A stretch of 64,000 bases of DNA from Urbifossiella sp046350095 (GTDB lineage Bacteria; Planctomycetota; Planctomycetia; Gemmatales; Gemmataceae), in NCBI GenBank assembly GCA_046350095.1, contig JAXMBA010000002.1:1736001-1800000 (forward strand), read 5' to 3'. Under the pieces are notes generated by a model. The model saw only the letters and a program-made list of their open reading frames with translations. It was not told where the DNA came from and made no database searches. Each line of letters begins with the position of its first letter. The first letter of the stretch is position 1. Shown in pieces: positions 26,366-35,066 of the stretch. The position numbers and the translations under genes are program-made.

Positions 26366-26983
26366 ATGTCGCCGACAGTTCTGAAGTCCGCACACGTGTT
26401 GGCGCTCGGCCTGTGGGGCGGCGGGGCGGCGTTCTTCAACTTCGTGACCGCCCCGACGATCTTCGAGACGTTCAAGCACGTCGTGGAGGCCGGCCCGTCG
26501 GACCGGACGGCGTACCAGCCGATCGGCCGGGCGGGTGCGGACGCGGAGGACCGGAAGGCGCTGGCGAGTGCCCTGGCGGGGTCGGCGGTCGGGCCGGTGT
26601 TCCCCAAATACTTCGCGTGGCAGCTGGTGTGCGGGGCGGTGGCGCTGCTGACGGCGGCGGCGTGGTGGCGGCTCGGCGGCGTCCACCGGTGGCGGGTGGT
26701 GCTGGTGGGGGCCGCGGTGGTGACGGTCGCCGCCGGGTGGCCGCTGTCGGAGGCGGTGACGAACCTGCGGGTGCGGCGGTACGACCCGGACCCGGCGGTG
26801 GCGACGGCGGCGAAGGACGCGTTTGGCCCGTGGCACTTGTACAGCCTGGGGCTGAGCACGGTGACGGTGCTGCTGGCGGGCGCGTCGCTGGCCCTGGCGG
26901 CGAAGCTGCCGGTCGACGAGCAGCCTACCGCCCGACCGCCCGCGACGGCCGAGGCACCAGACGCGGAGCGAAGGCGTGATTGA
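26366..26983 (+). CDS. DUF4149-type membrane protein
   Basis: The start is placed at MSPTVLKSAHVLALGLWGG because this begins the first membrane helix; longer starts add Arg-rich sequence. The 205-residue protein has four hydrophobic segments (about 9-25, 73-92, 105-125, 155-178), with GGAAFFNFVTAPTIFETF typical of DUF4149 membrane proteins. Role unknown. The last 59 nt overlap the 3' end of the convergent kinase-WD40 gene; the overlapping tail encodes a charged, poorly conserved-looking stretch. Confidence 0.75.
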   Translation: MSPTVLKSAHVLALGLWGGGAAFFNFVTAPTIFETFKHVVEAGPSDRTAYQPIGRAGADAEDRKALASALAGSAVGPVFPKYFAWQLVCGAVALLTAAAWWRLGGVHRWRVVLVGAAVVTVAAGWPLSEAVTNLRVRRYDPDPAVATAAKDAFGPWHLYSLGLSTVTVLLAGASLALAAKLPVDEQPTARPPATAEAPDAERRRD

Positions 26984-29900
26984 CGGGACTGGCGTCCCAG
27001 ATGCGGGCCGTCCGGTCGTCCGAGCCGGTCAACACCCGCGACCCGTCCGAGCTGAACGATGCCCAAATCACCGCGCCGGCGTGTCCCGTCAGCACGGCCA
27101 CCTCGGCCCCGGTACGCGCGTCCCACACCCGCGCCCTCTGGTCCCGCGACGCGGTCACCACTCGCGAGCCATCGGGACTGAACGACGCCCGCAATACCCA
27201 ATCGGTGTGCCCGGTCAGCACGGCCACCTCGGCCCCGGTACGCGCGTCCCACACCCGCGCCGTCCGGTCCGCCGACCCGGTCACCACCCGCGACCCGTCC
27301 GGGCTGAACGACGCCGAAATTACCCCGCCGGTGTGCCCCTTCAGCACGGCCACTTCGGCCCCGGTTCCCGCGTCCCACACCCGTGCTGTACCGTCCCACG
27401 AATGGGCGAGCAGCCGTGTCCCGTCCGGGTTGATGTCCGAGAGTACCCCGTGGAAAGGCCCGTACCTCAAGGACACCTCGGCCCCGGTCCGCGCGTCCCA
27501 CACTCGCAGCGAGCCATTAATCGACTCGGTCACCACCCGCGAACCGTCCGGGCTGAACGACGCCCACGTTACCAAGTTGGGGGCCCCCTTCAGCACGGCC
27601 ACCGCAAGCCCGGTACCCGTGTCCCACACCCGCGCCGTCCCATCTCCCGACGCGGTCACCACCCGCGACCCGTCCGAGTTGAACGCCACCGACCCGACCT
27701 GGTTGCTGTGCCCCTTCAGCACGGCCACCTCGGCCCCGGTTCCCGCGTCCCACACCCGTGCCGTCCCATCCCGCGACGTCGTCACTACCCGTGACCCGTC
27801 TGGGCTGAACGATGCCGACGCGACCCATCCTTCGTGCCCCTTCAGCACGGCCACCACGGTTCCGGTCCGCGCATCCCACACCCGCGCCGTCTGGTCGTTT
27901 GAGGTGGTCACCACCCGCGACCCGTCCGAGCTAAACGCCACAGACCACACCGCCTCGCTGTGCCCCCGAAGGACGTAAGCTTCGGCCCCGAAAGGGGCAT
28001 CCCACACCCTGGCGGTCCGGTCGTCCGAGCGGGTCAGCAGCCGTGACCCATCTGGGCTGAACGACGCCGACAACACCCCGCCGGTGTGCCCCATCAGCAC
28101 GGCCACTTCGGCCCCGGTCTGGGCGTCCCACACCCGCGCCGTCCCGTCTTGCGACCCGGTCACCACCCGCGACCCGTTCGGGCTGAACGCTACCGACTCG
28201 ACACGGCTGGTGTGGCCCCTCAGCACGGCCACCGCGGTCCAGGTCCCCGTGTCGAAAATCCGCGCCGTCTTGTCAGACGACCCGATCACCACACGCGATC
28301 CATCCGGGCTAAATGCTACCGACAAGATGTGGCTGGTGTGCCCCTGGAGCACGGTCAGTTCGGCTCCGGTCCGGGCGTCCCACACCCGGGCCGTCGCGTC
28401 ACCGGAGCCAGTCACAATCCGCGACCCGTCCCCGCTAATCGCCACTGGACCAACGGGTAGTAGGTGCCCCTTCAGTACGGCCACCTCGGCCCCGGTCTTC
28501 GCGTCCCACACCCGCGCCGTGCTGTCGTCCGCGGCAGTCACCAACCTCGCGCCATCCGGGGTGAACCCCACCGAGCTGACAGACATACTGCCGTGCCCGC
28601 GAAAAACGGTGACCTCGGACCCGGTTCGAGCATCCCAGACCCGCGCTTGCGAGCCCTCGATGGTTACAACTCGCGACCCGTCGGGGCTGAACGACGCCAG
28701 TCGCATCGCGCCAATGGTCCCCTTCAGCACGGCCGCCTCGGCCCCGGTCCCCGCGTCCCACACCCGCGCCGTACCGTCCTTCGATGCGGCGGTCACCACC
28801 CGCGATCCGTCTGGGCTGAACGCCACCGACTCGACACCGCCGGTGTGGCCCGTCAACACGGCCAACGCTGCCCCGGTCCCCGCGTCCCAGACACGCGCCG
28901 TCCCGTCTTGCGACCCGGTCAGCACCCGCAACCCGTCCGGGCTGAACGACGCCGACAGCACATCGCGGGTGTGGTCTCCGAATGTGAAACGGTCTGCGTG
29001 ACAGAGCCGGTGGACGTAGTGCCACTCCCAGCCGCGTAACTCCTGACGCGTGGAGTCGAGCAAGCGGCGGGCAGTCACGACTTCGTGTACGCGCCAGGCC
29101 TGGTGTGCGAGTAGCATCGTGCGGCCGTACTCGATGTGGGCCAACTTATCCTCGGCGACCGCCAACTTCGCCGATGCTGTCTCGGCCGCGCCGCGAGCGG
29201 ACTTCTCCGCGTCACGGGCGTTCTCCGCGTCCTGCCACAGCATTGCGAACCCGCCGCCCACGACCGCCACGAGCACGACCAGCCCCACGGCCGCGGCCAG
29301 TGCGCGCTGCACGCGTCGGCGTTTCCGTTGCTCCTCGCCGCGTACCCGGTCGAGTTCGGCCTGCCGCGCCCGCTCCTCTGCCGCCTCCCGAAGTCGCCCC
29401 ACGGCCGCGGCCACCGCGCCCGCGTCGGCCGGCCGGCCCGCGGGGTCCACGGCGAGGCATGCCCGCGCGACGGCCACCAAGTCCGGCTCCGCACCACAGG
29501 CCTCGAGTCGGGAATACGTCTCGGTGAGGTCGCCGGCCCGGGCCTTCGCCATAACCTCGGCCGTGCTCCCGCCGGTAAACGTCCGCTTCCCTGTCAGCAC
29601 CTCGGCCAGGATGCCGCCGAGGGCGAACACGTCGGCGCGGGCGTCCACGTCCTCCCCGCGAGCCTGTTCCGGGGCCATGTACGCCGGGGTGCCCATCACC
29701 TGCCCGGCAACAGTGAGGAGGTCGGCCCCGTCGGCGGTCGTAGTCGCGGGTTCGCTCGCCTCGTCCGACACGCCCGACTCCCGGGCGAGCCCCCAGTCCA
29801 TGACCTGGACTTCTCCGAACTCGCCCACCATGACGTTCGCCGGCTTCAGGTCGCGGTGGATCACGCCGCGGGAATGAGCGAAGCCCACCGCCTCACAGAT

Positions 29901-30380
29901 CCGCTGGAACACGCCGACGAGATGGACGTGGTCCGCGGCCGGCGACGGGCGGTCGGCGAGTACGGCGGCGAGCGTCCGGCCGCGGACCAGCTTCATCGCC
30001 AGGAACGGGGAGCCGTCGGGAAGGGTGCCGAGTTCGTAGGTCGGCGGGATGCCCGGGTGGGCGAGGCGGCCGGTGATCCGAGACTCGCGGGCAAAGCGCC
30101 GGACCGCATCAGGCGTACACGCTCCAGGAAGGAGCACCTTTACCGCAACCTGCCGGTCGAACCCCAGGTCGGTCGCGGCGAGGACCCGGCCCATTCCGCC
30201 ACGCGCGATTTCCCCCGTTACCACGTACCCATGGATGGCGGGGAGGGTGCCGGCCGGCGCAGGTTGCCACGGGTCGGTCGGCCGGGTACTCGCGGGGTCT
30301 GGGGTCGATTCGGCGACATACTCCCCGGTGAGGATGGGGTTGTTCGGGGAGTCCGAAACACGGGTCCGTTCGTCCGGCAT
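26925..30380 (-). CDS. Ser/Thr protein kinase with 16 C-terminal WD40 repeats
   Basis: An 1151-residue protein. The kinase domain (about 52-330) has EIARGGMGRV, Lys81 (VAVKVLL), HRDLKPAN (D177) and DWG at 195-197, the planctomycete/PknB variant. A juxtamembrane basic stretch leads to a single helix at 361-382 (LAAAVGLVVLVAVVGGGFAM), then a coiled coil (about 384-415). From about 463 to the end run 16 WD40 repeats of about 42 residues (FSPDGSRVVT..DGTARVWDA). The kinase is cytoplasmic and the WD40 array probably lies outside the membrane as a sensor or scaffold. Repeats are unusually alike at both DNA and protein level. Confidence 0.93.
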   Translation of the reverse strand: MPDERTRVSDSPNNPILTGEYVAESTPDPASTRPTDPWQPAPAGTLPAIHGYVVTGEIARGGMGRVLAATDLGFDRQVAVKVLLPGACTPDAVRRFARESRITGRLAHPGIPPTYELGTLPDGSPFLAMKLVRGRTLAAVLADRPSPAADHVHLVGVFQRICEAVGFAHSRGVIHRDLKPANVMVGEFGEVQVMDWGLARESGVSDEASEPATTTADGADLLTVAGQVMGTPAYMAPEQARGEDVDARADVFALGGILAEVLTGKRTFTGGSTAEVMAKARAGDLTETYSRLEACGAEPDLVAVARACLAVDPAGRPADAGAVAAAVGRLREAAEERARQAELDRVRGEEQRKRRRVQRALAAAVGLVVLVAVVGGGFAMLWQDAENARDAEKSARGAAETASAKLAVAEDKLAHIEYGRTMLLAHQAWRVHEVVTARRLLDSTRQELRGWEWHYVHRLCHADRFTFGDHTRDVLSASFSPDGLRVLTGSQDGTARVWDAGTGAALAVLTGHTGGVESVAFSPDGSRVVTAASKDGTARVWDAGTGAEAAVLKGTIGAMRLASFSPDGSRVVTIEGSQARVWDARTGSEVTVFRGHGSMSVSSVGFTPDGARLVTAADDSTARVWDAKTGAEVAVLKGHLLPVGPVAISGDGSRIVTGSGDATARVWDARTGAELTVLQGHTSHILSVAFSPDGSRVVIGSSDKTARIFDTGTWTAVAVLRGHTSRVESVAFSPNGSRVVTGSQDGTARVWDAQTGAEVAVLMGHTGGVLSASFSPDGSRLLTRSDDRTARVWDAPFGAEAYVLRGHSEAVWSVAFSSDGSRVVTTSNDQTARVWDARTGTVVAVLKGHEGWVASASFSPDGSRVVTTSRDGTARVWDAGTGAEVAVLKGHSNQVGSVAFNSDGSRVVTASGDGTARVWDTGTGLAVAVLKGAPNLVTWASFSPDGSRVVTESINGSLRVWDARTGAEVSLRYGPFHGVLSDINPDGTRLLAHSWDGTARVWDAGTGAEVAVLKGHTGGVISASFSPDGSRVVTGSADRTARVWDARTGAEVAVLTGHTDWVLRASFSPDGSRVVTASRDQRARVWDARTGAEVAVLTGHAGAVIWASFSSDGSRVLTGSDDRTARIWDASPVNHAFAPRLVPRPSRAVGR
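26985..29005 (-). repeat. 16 tandem WD40-encoding units of about 126 bp
   Basis: Each unit has near-constant blocks, for example CGCGTCCCACACCCGCGCCGT and GACCCGTCCGGGCTGAACG on the plus strand, spaced about 126 nt. One unit (the 13th, around 27370-27460) is short and divergent. The regularity suggests recent amplification or gene conversion inside the kinase-WD40 gene. This is coding sequence, not a CRISPR. Confidence 0.85.
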
Positions 30381-30450
30381 GGGCGAAGTCAGTGGGTCAC
30401 GCTGGTCGTGGGTGCGCGAGCATAGCGGTCATGGTAGCATGGCTCAGCAG

Positions 30451-31497
30451 TCAACTCCCGGCCGGTTCTTGCTGCGTCATGCAGTGGAGCGTGCCGAGGC
30501 CCCACACCAGGTCCACGCACGAGATGCCCACCACCTCGCGGCCCGGGAACAGCTCCGCCAGGATCCCCAAGGCCCGGCGGTCGGCGGGGTCGTTGAACGT
30601 CGGCACGATCACGACGCCGTTCGCGATGTAGAAGTTCGCGTAGCTCGCCGGGATCCGCATGCCGTCGTACACCCGCGGTTGCGGCATCGGCAGTTCCACC
30701 ACCTCCAGCTTGCCGCCGGCCGCGTCGGTGAAGCCGCGGAGGCGGTCCAGGTTCTCCCGCAAGGGGGCGTAGTTGTCGTCGGCCTCGTTCGCCTCCACCA
30801 CGGTCACCACCGTCGTCGGCGTCACGAAGCGGGCCAGGTCGTCCACGTGGCCGTGGGTGTCGTCGCCGGCGATGCCGCGGTTCAGCCACAGCGCCTTCCG
30901 CACGCCCAGCTCCGCCGCGAACACCGCCTCGTAGTCCGACCGGTCGAACGGCGGGTTCCGCTCCTGCTGCTTGCTCAGCAAACACTCCTCGGTCGTCAGC
31001 ATCAGGCCGCGGCCGTTCACGTCGATGCTGCCGCCCTCCAGCACCACCCGCCAGCCGCGGTGCGTCGGCTGCCGCGTCGGCAGGCCGAGCTGGGCGGCGG
31101 CGAACGCGGGGAGCCTGTCGTCGCGCGTCCAGTCGGGGTACTTGGCCCAGGCGTTGAAGTGCCAGTCGAGGGCCACGCGGTTGCCGGCGTCGTCCACGAC
31201 GAAGATCGGCCCCGAGTCGCGGACCCAGCCGCGGTCGGTGGGGAGGACGAAGAACCGCACCCGCCCGAGATCGACGCCGACGGTCGCCAGCATCTTCGCG
31301 GCGCGGGCCTGCGTTTTGGGGCCGGGCACGATGAGGTTTACCGGCTCGTGCCGGCTCACGGCCCGCACGATCTCGGTGTACACCCACGGGATCGGGCTGA
31401 ACCGGCCGGGCCAGTCGGAGCGGCGGTGCGGCCAGGCCAGCCAGGTGGCGGCGTGGGGCTCCCACTCGGCGGGCATGCGGAACGGCGTGTCGGGCAT
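30451..31497 (-). CDS. aguA: agmatine deiminase
   Basis: It hydrolyses agmatine to N-carbamoylputrescine and ammonia, a step of putrescine synthesis from arginine. The 348-residue product shows the guanidino-modifying fold motifs: WLAWPHRRSDWPG near the N terminus, RDSGPIFV, LEGGSIDVNG, GDDTHGHVDDLARFV and the C-terminal catalytic Cys339 in GTLHCMTQQEP. Length is normal. It lies 70 nt upstream of the kinase-WD40 gene on the same strand. No second polyamine gene (aguB) is nearby. Confidence 0.95.
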   Translation of the reverse strand: MPDTPFRMPAEWEPHAATWLAWPHRRSDWPGRFSPIPWVYTEIVRAVSRHEPVNLIVPGPKTQARAAKMLATVGVDLGRVRFFVLPTDRGWVRDSGPIFVVDDAGNRVALDWHFNAWAKYPDWTRDDRLPAFAAAQLGLPTRQPTHRGWRVVLEGGSIDVNGRGLMLTTEECLLSKQQERNPPFDRSDYEAVFAAELGVRKALWLNRGIAGDDTHGHVDDLARFVTPTTVVTVVEANEADDNYAPLRENLDRLRGFTDAAGGKLEVVELPMPQPRVYDGMRIPASYANFYIANGVVIVPTFNDPADRRALGILAELFPGREVVGISCVDLVWGLGTLHCMTQQEPAGS

Positions 31498-31578
31498 GGT
31501 GGCGGGGGTTCGGATTATGCTGTGGGCGCAGACCGGGAAGGTTTTACGGCGCCGGGAAGGCCGGGGGCGTGGGAAAGG

Positions 31579-31607
31579 TTGGCGCCGGGCCGGCCGGCTG
31601 CTAAAGT
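31579..31607 (+). promoter_or_regulatory. promoter of the receiver-domain gene
   Basis: TTGGCG (31579-31584), a 17-nt spacer and TAAAGT (31602-31607) precede the GTG start at 31668. A GGAGG ribosome site lies at 31656-31660. Spacing is ideal for a housekeeping sigma factor; the -35 is 4/6 to consensus. Confidence 0.5.
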
Positions 31608-31667
31608 GTGTTCCACGCTCACGGAAGAGCCCCCCGCACGGGGCGAAGGTTGCACCGGAGGCACCGC

Positions 31668-32072
31668 GTGTCCGCCCGTCCGACCGTGCTCCTGGCCGAA
31701 TACGACCCCGCCGTCTACCGGACCGTGTCCGCCCTGCTCCGCCGGCAGGGGTACGCGGTCGAACACGTTCGCACCGCCGCCGCGGCCGAGGGCCGGCTCC
31801 GCGAGGCGCGGCCCGACCTGGTGATCGTCGAGTTCCTGATGCCCGGCGGGTGCGGCGTCCGCGTCGCCGAGCTGGCCAAGGCGCTGTCCGACGGCCGGAC
31901 GCCCGTGGTGATGCTGAGCGCGCTGGCGGCCGGCGTCCACCACGATTTCGCGCGGGCCGCCGGGGCCGACGAGGTGCTGGCGAAGCCGTTTCAGGCGGCG
32001 GAGCTGCTGGCGGCGGTCGGCCGGCTGTGCCCGGTGCCGCGGGCGGTCGTACAATTCGCGGACGCGGTGTAG
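31668..32072 (+). CDS. stand-alone receiver domain, phospho-acceptor Asp replaced by Glu
   Basis: A 134-residue response-regulator receiver without an output domain. The start is GTG at 31668 behind GGAGG. The family's acidic pair is degenerate (VLLAEYDP instead of VLVVDDDP) and the phosphorylation site reads LVIVEFLMPGG, with Glu where Asp is expected. The Ser/Thr switch residue (VVMLSA) and the conserved Lys (LAKPF) are kept. Such atypical receivers cannot be phosphorylated normally and may be locked active-like or act by protein binding. The YqeY-like gene starts 21 nt later. Confidence 0.85.
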   Translation: MSARPTVLLAEYDPAVYRTVSALLRRQGYAVEHVRTAAAAEGRLREARPDLVIVEFLMPGGCGVRVAELAKALSDGRTPVVMLSALAAGVHHDFARAAGADEVLAKPFQAAELLAAVGRLCPVPRAVVQFADAV

Positions 32073-32093
32073 CGCCGCCAGCCGGAGACGCCC

Positions 32094-32534
32094 GTGAGCC
32101 TGCACGACGACCTGAAAGCCCGCGTCAACGCCGCCGTGAAGGCCGGCGACACCGCGACCCGCGACACGCTCCGAACCGTGCTCGGCGAGGCGCAGATGGA
32201 GGCCCTCCGCCGCAAGGCCGAGGTGACCGACGACGTGGTGCTCGGCGTCGTGAAGAAGACGGTCGCCGGGCTGAAGGAGACGATCCCACTGGCCCAGAAG
32301 GCCGGCCGCGACACCGCGGCGCAGGAGGCGGAGCTGGCGCTGCTCGAAGGGTTGCTTCCGAAGGCGTGGGACCAGGCGGCGATCACCGCGGCGCTGGAGG
32401 CCGTGCGGGACGAGTTGCGGGCGGCCAAGAATGACGGGCAGGCGATGGGCGTGGCGATGAAGGCGCTGAAGGCGGCTGGGGCCGCCACCACGCCGGACGA
32501 CGTGAAGGCCGTGGTGGCGGCGATTCGCGCCTGA
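32094..32534 (+). CDS. GatB/YqeY-domain protein
   Basis: A 146-residue helical protein starting at GTG. It shows the YqeY pattern throughout: an N-terminal helix MSLHDDLKARVNAAVKAGD, then RDTLRTVLGEAQMEAL, and the C-terminal bundle QAMGVAMKALKAAG with the final VKAVVAAIRA. The domain resembles the tRNA-binding tail of GatB amidotransferase, but free-standing YqeY proteins lack a proven activity. It is probably cytoplasmic and co-transcribed with the receiver gene; a strong terminator follows. Confidence 0.88.
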   Translation: MSLHDDLKARVNAAVKAGDTATRDTLRTVLGEAQMEALRRKAEVTDDVVLGVVKKTVAGLKETIPLAQKAGRDTAAQEAELALLEGLLPKAWDQAAITAALEAVRDELRAAKNDGQAMGVAMKALKAAGAATTPDDVKAVVAAIRA

Positions 32535-32548
32535 GGCGCCTCCCACAA

Positions 32549-32587
32549 ACGCGAACGCCCGGGGGAATTTCCCCCGGGCGTTCGCGT
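32549..32587. terminator. strong bidirectional terminator hairpin
   Basis: A perfect 17-bp stem (32549-32565 with 32571-32587, beginning ACGCGAACGCCCGGGGG) closes a 5-nt loop AATTT. It lies between the convergent YqeY-like gene and the small minus-strand gene and would serve both. Confidence 0.75.
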
Positions 32588-32603
32588 TGATGCGGGCTTC
32601 ACT

Positions 32604-32903
32604 TTACCGCCAGCGGACGGCGAAGGTGGCGTTGCCGGTCACCACCAGCTCGCGCTCCGCAAAGCCGTGGGCCTCCAGGCAGTCGAGCAGGTCTTCGGCC
32701 GCGCTGAGGTCGTCCACGCAGGTCAGCTGCCACTCGCCGGGGCGGGTCGCGTAGCGGTCCTCGGCCAGAGTGTCGCTGGCGGGGTCGGCCAGCCCGACCA
32801 CGGTGTCCTGCGAGGCGAGCGCCGCGTGAACCCCGGAGCGGGTGGCGACGACGCCGGCTACGGTGAGGCCGGCGGCGGCGAAGACCAGTGCGGTGATGGC
32901 CAT
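32604..32903 (-). CDS. small protein with N-terminal hydrophobic helix
   Basis: I do not recognise this 99-residue protein. Residues 3-20 (ITALVFAAAGLTVAGVVA) form a membrane anchor or signal; the rest is a small acidic domain with a CVDDLSAAEDLLDCLEAHG helix and a beta ending (LVVTGNATFAVRWR). Two cysteines could form a disulfide if exported. It is transcribed alone toward the terminator at 32549-32587. Confidence 0.6.
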   Translation of the reverse strand: MAITALVFAAAGLTVAGVVATRSGVHAALASQDTVVGLADPASDTLAEDRYATRPGEWQLTCVDDLSAAEDLLDCLEAHGFAERELVVTGNATFAVRWR

Positions 32904-33118
32904 GTCGGACTCCCTCTCGGGGTCACTCTGTGTTGATTGTAATCCCTAGAACACGCACCGCCGGGCGTGCGCCGAAAAACCGGAATAATTCCACCCGGAC
33001 GGCGGGCGGGCGACTGAGTTCAGGCCCGGGCGAAAGCGTGCGACTCGTACCTGACACGAAAAGCATCGGCCGGCCGCGGCGGCCGGGGCGATCAAAGGGA
33101 GCAGGAAAATGAATCAGT

Positions 33119-33150
33119 GTGTCCCCCCCGCACAGGGTCGGGGGGGTCAC
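33119..33150 (-). terminator. terminator downstream of htpG
   Basis: A C7/G7 stem extended by GTG/CAC with one mismatch (33119-33129 with 33140-33150, 10-nt loop) follows the htpG stop. On the minus strand it runs into a T-rich stretch (CATTTTCC), as expected of a factor-independent terminator. The rest of the 272-nt gap (32904-33175) shows nothing else. Confidence 0.5.
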
Positions 33151-33175
33151 GTCCGTCGGGCCGGCTGAACCTATT

Positions 33176-35047
33176 CTACCGCCCGGCGTCGCGGGCGATC
33201 AGCTCGTTGACCCGGGCCGCCAGCGCCGTCGGGTCCGCCACCTTCGACCCCTCGGCGATCACGGCCTGCTCGTGGAAGAGCCGGGCGTATACCGCGACCC
33301 GCGGGTCGTCGGCGGACCGGGAATGCAGATCCCGTGCCGCTTTTACCGCCGGGTGGTCGGGGTTCAGCTCCAGGACGCGCTTCCCCTTCCCCTCGCCGCG
33401 GCCCATCCGCTCCATGAGCCGCTCCATGTGGGCGCTCGTGCCGTGCTCCTCGGCCACGAGCACCGCGGCGCTCTCGGTCAGCCGCTTCGTCAGCCGCACG
33501 TCCGCGGCCTCGGGGAGCGTCGCCTTGAAGGCGGTTACCAGCGGCGCGAACTGCTCCTTCACGTCGGCGGGGATGTCGTCCGCCGCCGGGGCCGGGCCGC
33601 GGTCGGCGGCGCGGAGGTGCTTCCCCTTGTACTCGCCGAGTTGCGGCAGCGCGAACTCGTCGATCGGGTCGGACAGCAGCAGCACGTCCTGCCCCTTGGC
33701 GCGGAACGCCTCCAGGTACGGCGACCGCCGCAGCGGCTCGACCTCCTCGCCGATCAGGTAGAAGATTTCCGTCTGCCCCTCGGGCATCTTCTCGACGTAC
33801 TCGGCGAGCGTGGTGAGCTGCCCGGCCGGCGTGTTGGCGCTCTCGAACAGGAGCAGGTCGGCGATCTTCTCGCGGTTCGCCCAGTCGCGCGTGAGCCCCT
33901 CCTTGAGCACCGGCCCGAGCCCGGCGTAGAACTCGCGGTACTTTTCGAACTCGACGTTCTTCATGCCGGCCAGCGCGTCCAGCACGTTCTTCACGACGCT
34001 CTTCTGGATCGTCGTGAGGACCGGGTTCTGCTGCAGGATCTCGCGGCTGACGTTGAGCGGCAGGTCGGCCGAGTCCACGACGCCCTTCACGAACCGGAGG
34101 TAGAACGGCAGCACCTCCTCGCACCGCTCCATGATGAGGACGCGCTGCACGTACAACCGCAGCCCGGCCTTCGGCTCCTCCCAGTCGAAGCTGAACGGCT
34201 TCTTGGCCGGCACGAAGCACAGCACCTTGAACTCGGTGTTCCCCTCGGCGGCGTAGTGGATCGTGGTCAGCGGCGGGTCGCCGTCGTGGCTGATCTGCTT
34301 GTAGAACTCGGCGTACTCGTCGGGCTTTACCTCGCTCTTGTTCCGCAGCCACACCGCCTTGCGGCTGTTCAGCGTCTCCTCGGTGGTCGTCTTCTCCCCG
34401 TCCTTCTCCTCCACCTCGTCCATGACCACAGGGTGTTCGATGAAGTCGGAGAACTTCTTCACCAGCGAGCGGAGCTTCCACGGGTCGAGGAACTCGGCCG
34501 CGTCCTCCTTCAGGTGGAGGATCACGTCGGTGCCGCGGCTCGGCTTCTCGACCGCCTCGACGGTGAAGGCGCCCTGCCCGTCTGACACCCACTTCGTGCC
34601 GTCGGCCGGTGCGCCGGGGCCGCGCGTCACGACCGTGACCGTGTCGGCGACCATGAACGCGGAGTAGAAGCCGACGCCGAACTGCCCGATGAGCCCCGGG
34701 CCGGCGCCCTGCTGCTGGGCCTTCGCGGCTTCGAGGAAGGCGCGGGTGCCGCTCTGGGCGACGGTGCCGAGGTGGTCGATGACCTCCTGGCGGGTCATGC
34801 CGATGCCGTTGTCCGAGATGGTGAGCGTCTTCGCCTCCTTGTCGGGGGCGATCTTGATCTTCCAGTCGGTGTTGCCCTCCAGCCGGTCGGCGTTGGCGAG
34901 GGCGTCGAAGCGGACCTTGTTGACCGCGTCGGAGGCGTTCGAGATCAGCTCGCGGAGAAAGATCTCGCGGTCGGAGTAGAGCGAGTGCGTGATGAGGCGG
35001 AGGAGCTGCTTCAGCTCGGCCTTGAACTCCAGCGTCTCGGCAGGCAT
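33176..35047 (-). CDS. htpG: HSP90-family molecular chaperone
   Basis: HtpG is the cytoplasmic bacterial Hsp90, an ATP-driven dimeric chaperone. The 623-residue product starts at MPAETLEFKAELKQLL; an in-frame ATG at 35095 would add 16 residues encoded by the left arm of an inverted repeat and is rejected. The N-terminal ATPase has SLYSDREIFLRELISNASDA, DNGIGM and GQFGVGFYSAF; the middle domain has the NVSREIL motif. Length and order are normal. A 35-bp hairpin lies just upstream (35067-35179), between this gene and the histidine kinase, and could influence its expression. Confidence 0.95.
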   Translation of the reverse strand: MPAETLEFKAELKQLLRLITHSLYSDREIFLRELISNASDAVNKVRFDALANADRLEGNTDWKIKIAPDKEAKTLTISDNGIGMTRQEVIDHLGTVAQSGTRAFLEAAKAQQQGAGPGLIGQFGVGFYSAFMVADTVTVVTRGPGAPADGTKWVSDGQGAFTVEAVEKPSRGTDVILHLKEDAAEFLDPWKLRSLVKKFSDFIEHPVVMDEVEEKDGEKTTTEETLNSRKAVWLRNKSEVKPDEYAEFYKQISHDGDPPLTTIHYAAEGNTEFKVLCFVPAKKPFSFDWEEPKAGLRLYVQRVLIMERCEEVLPFYLRFVKGVVDSADLPLNVSREILQQNPVLTTIQKSVVKNVLDALAGMKNVEFEKYREFYAGLGPVLKEGLTRDWANREKIADLLLFESANTPAGQLTTLAEYVEKMPEGQTEIFYLIGEEVEPLRRSPYLEAFRAKGQDVLLLSDPIDEFALPQLGEYKGKHLRAADRGPAPAADDIPADVKEQFAPLVTAFKATLPEAADVRLTKRLTESAAVLVAEEHGTSAHMERLMERMGRGEGKGKRVLELNPDHPAVKAARDLHSRSADDPRVAVYARLFHEQAVIAEGSKVADPTALAARVNELIARDAGR

Positions 35048-35066
35048 GGTTTTGGCTCCGGGGAGG

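Noticed and set aside
26985..29005. Regular 126-bp tandem repeats as a CRISPR array
   Set aside because: The repeats are in-frame WD40 codons with no spacer/repeat alternation and no cas genes.
32930..33112. A 60-codon frame in the gap before htpG
   Set aside because: No ribosome site, basic low-complexity content, no recognisable motif.
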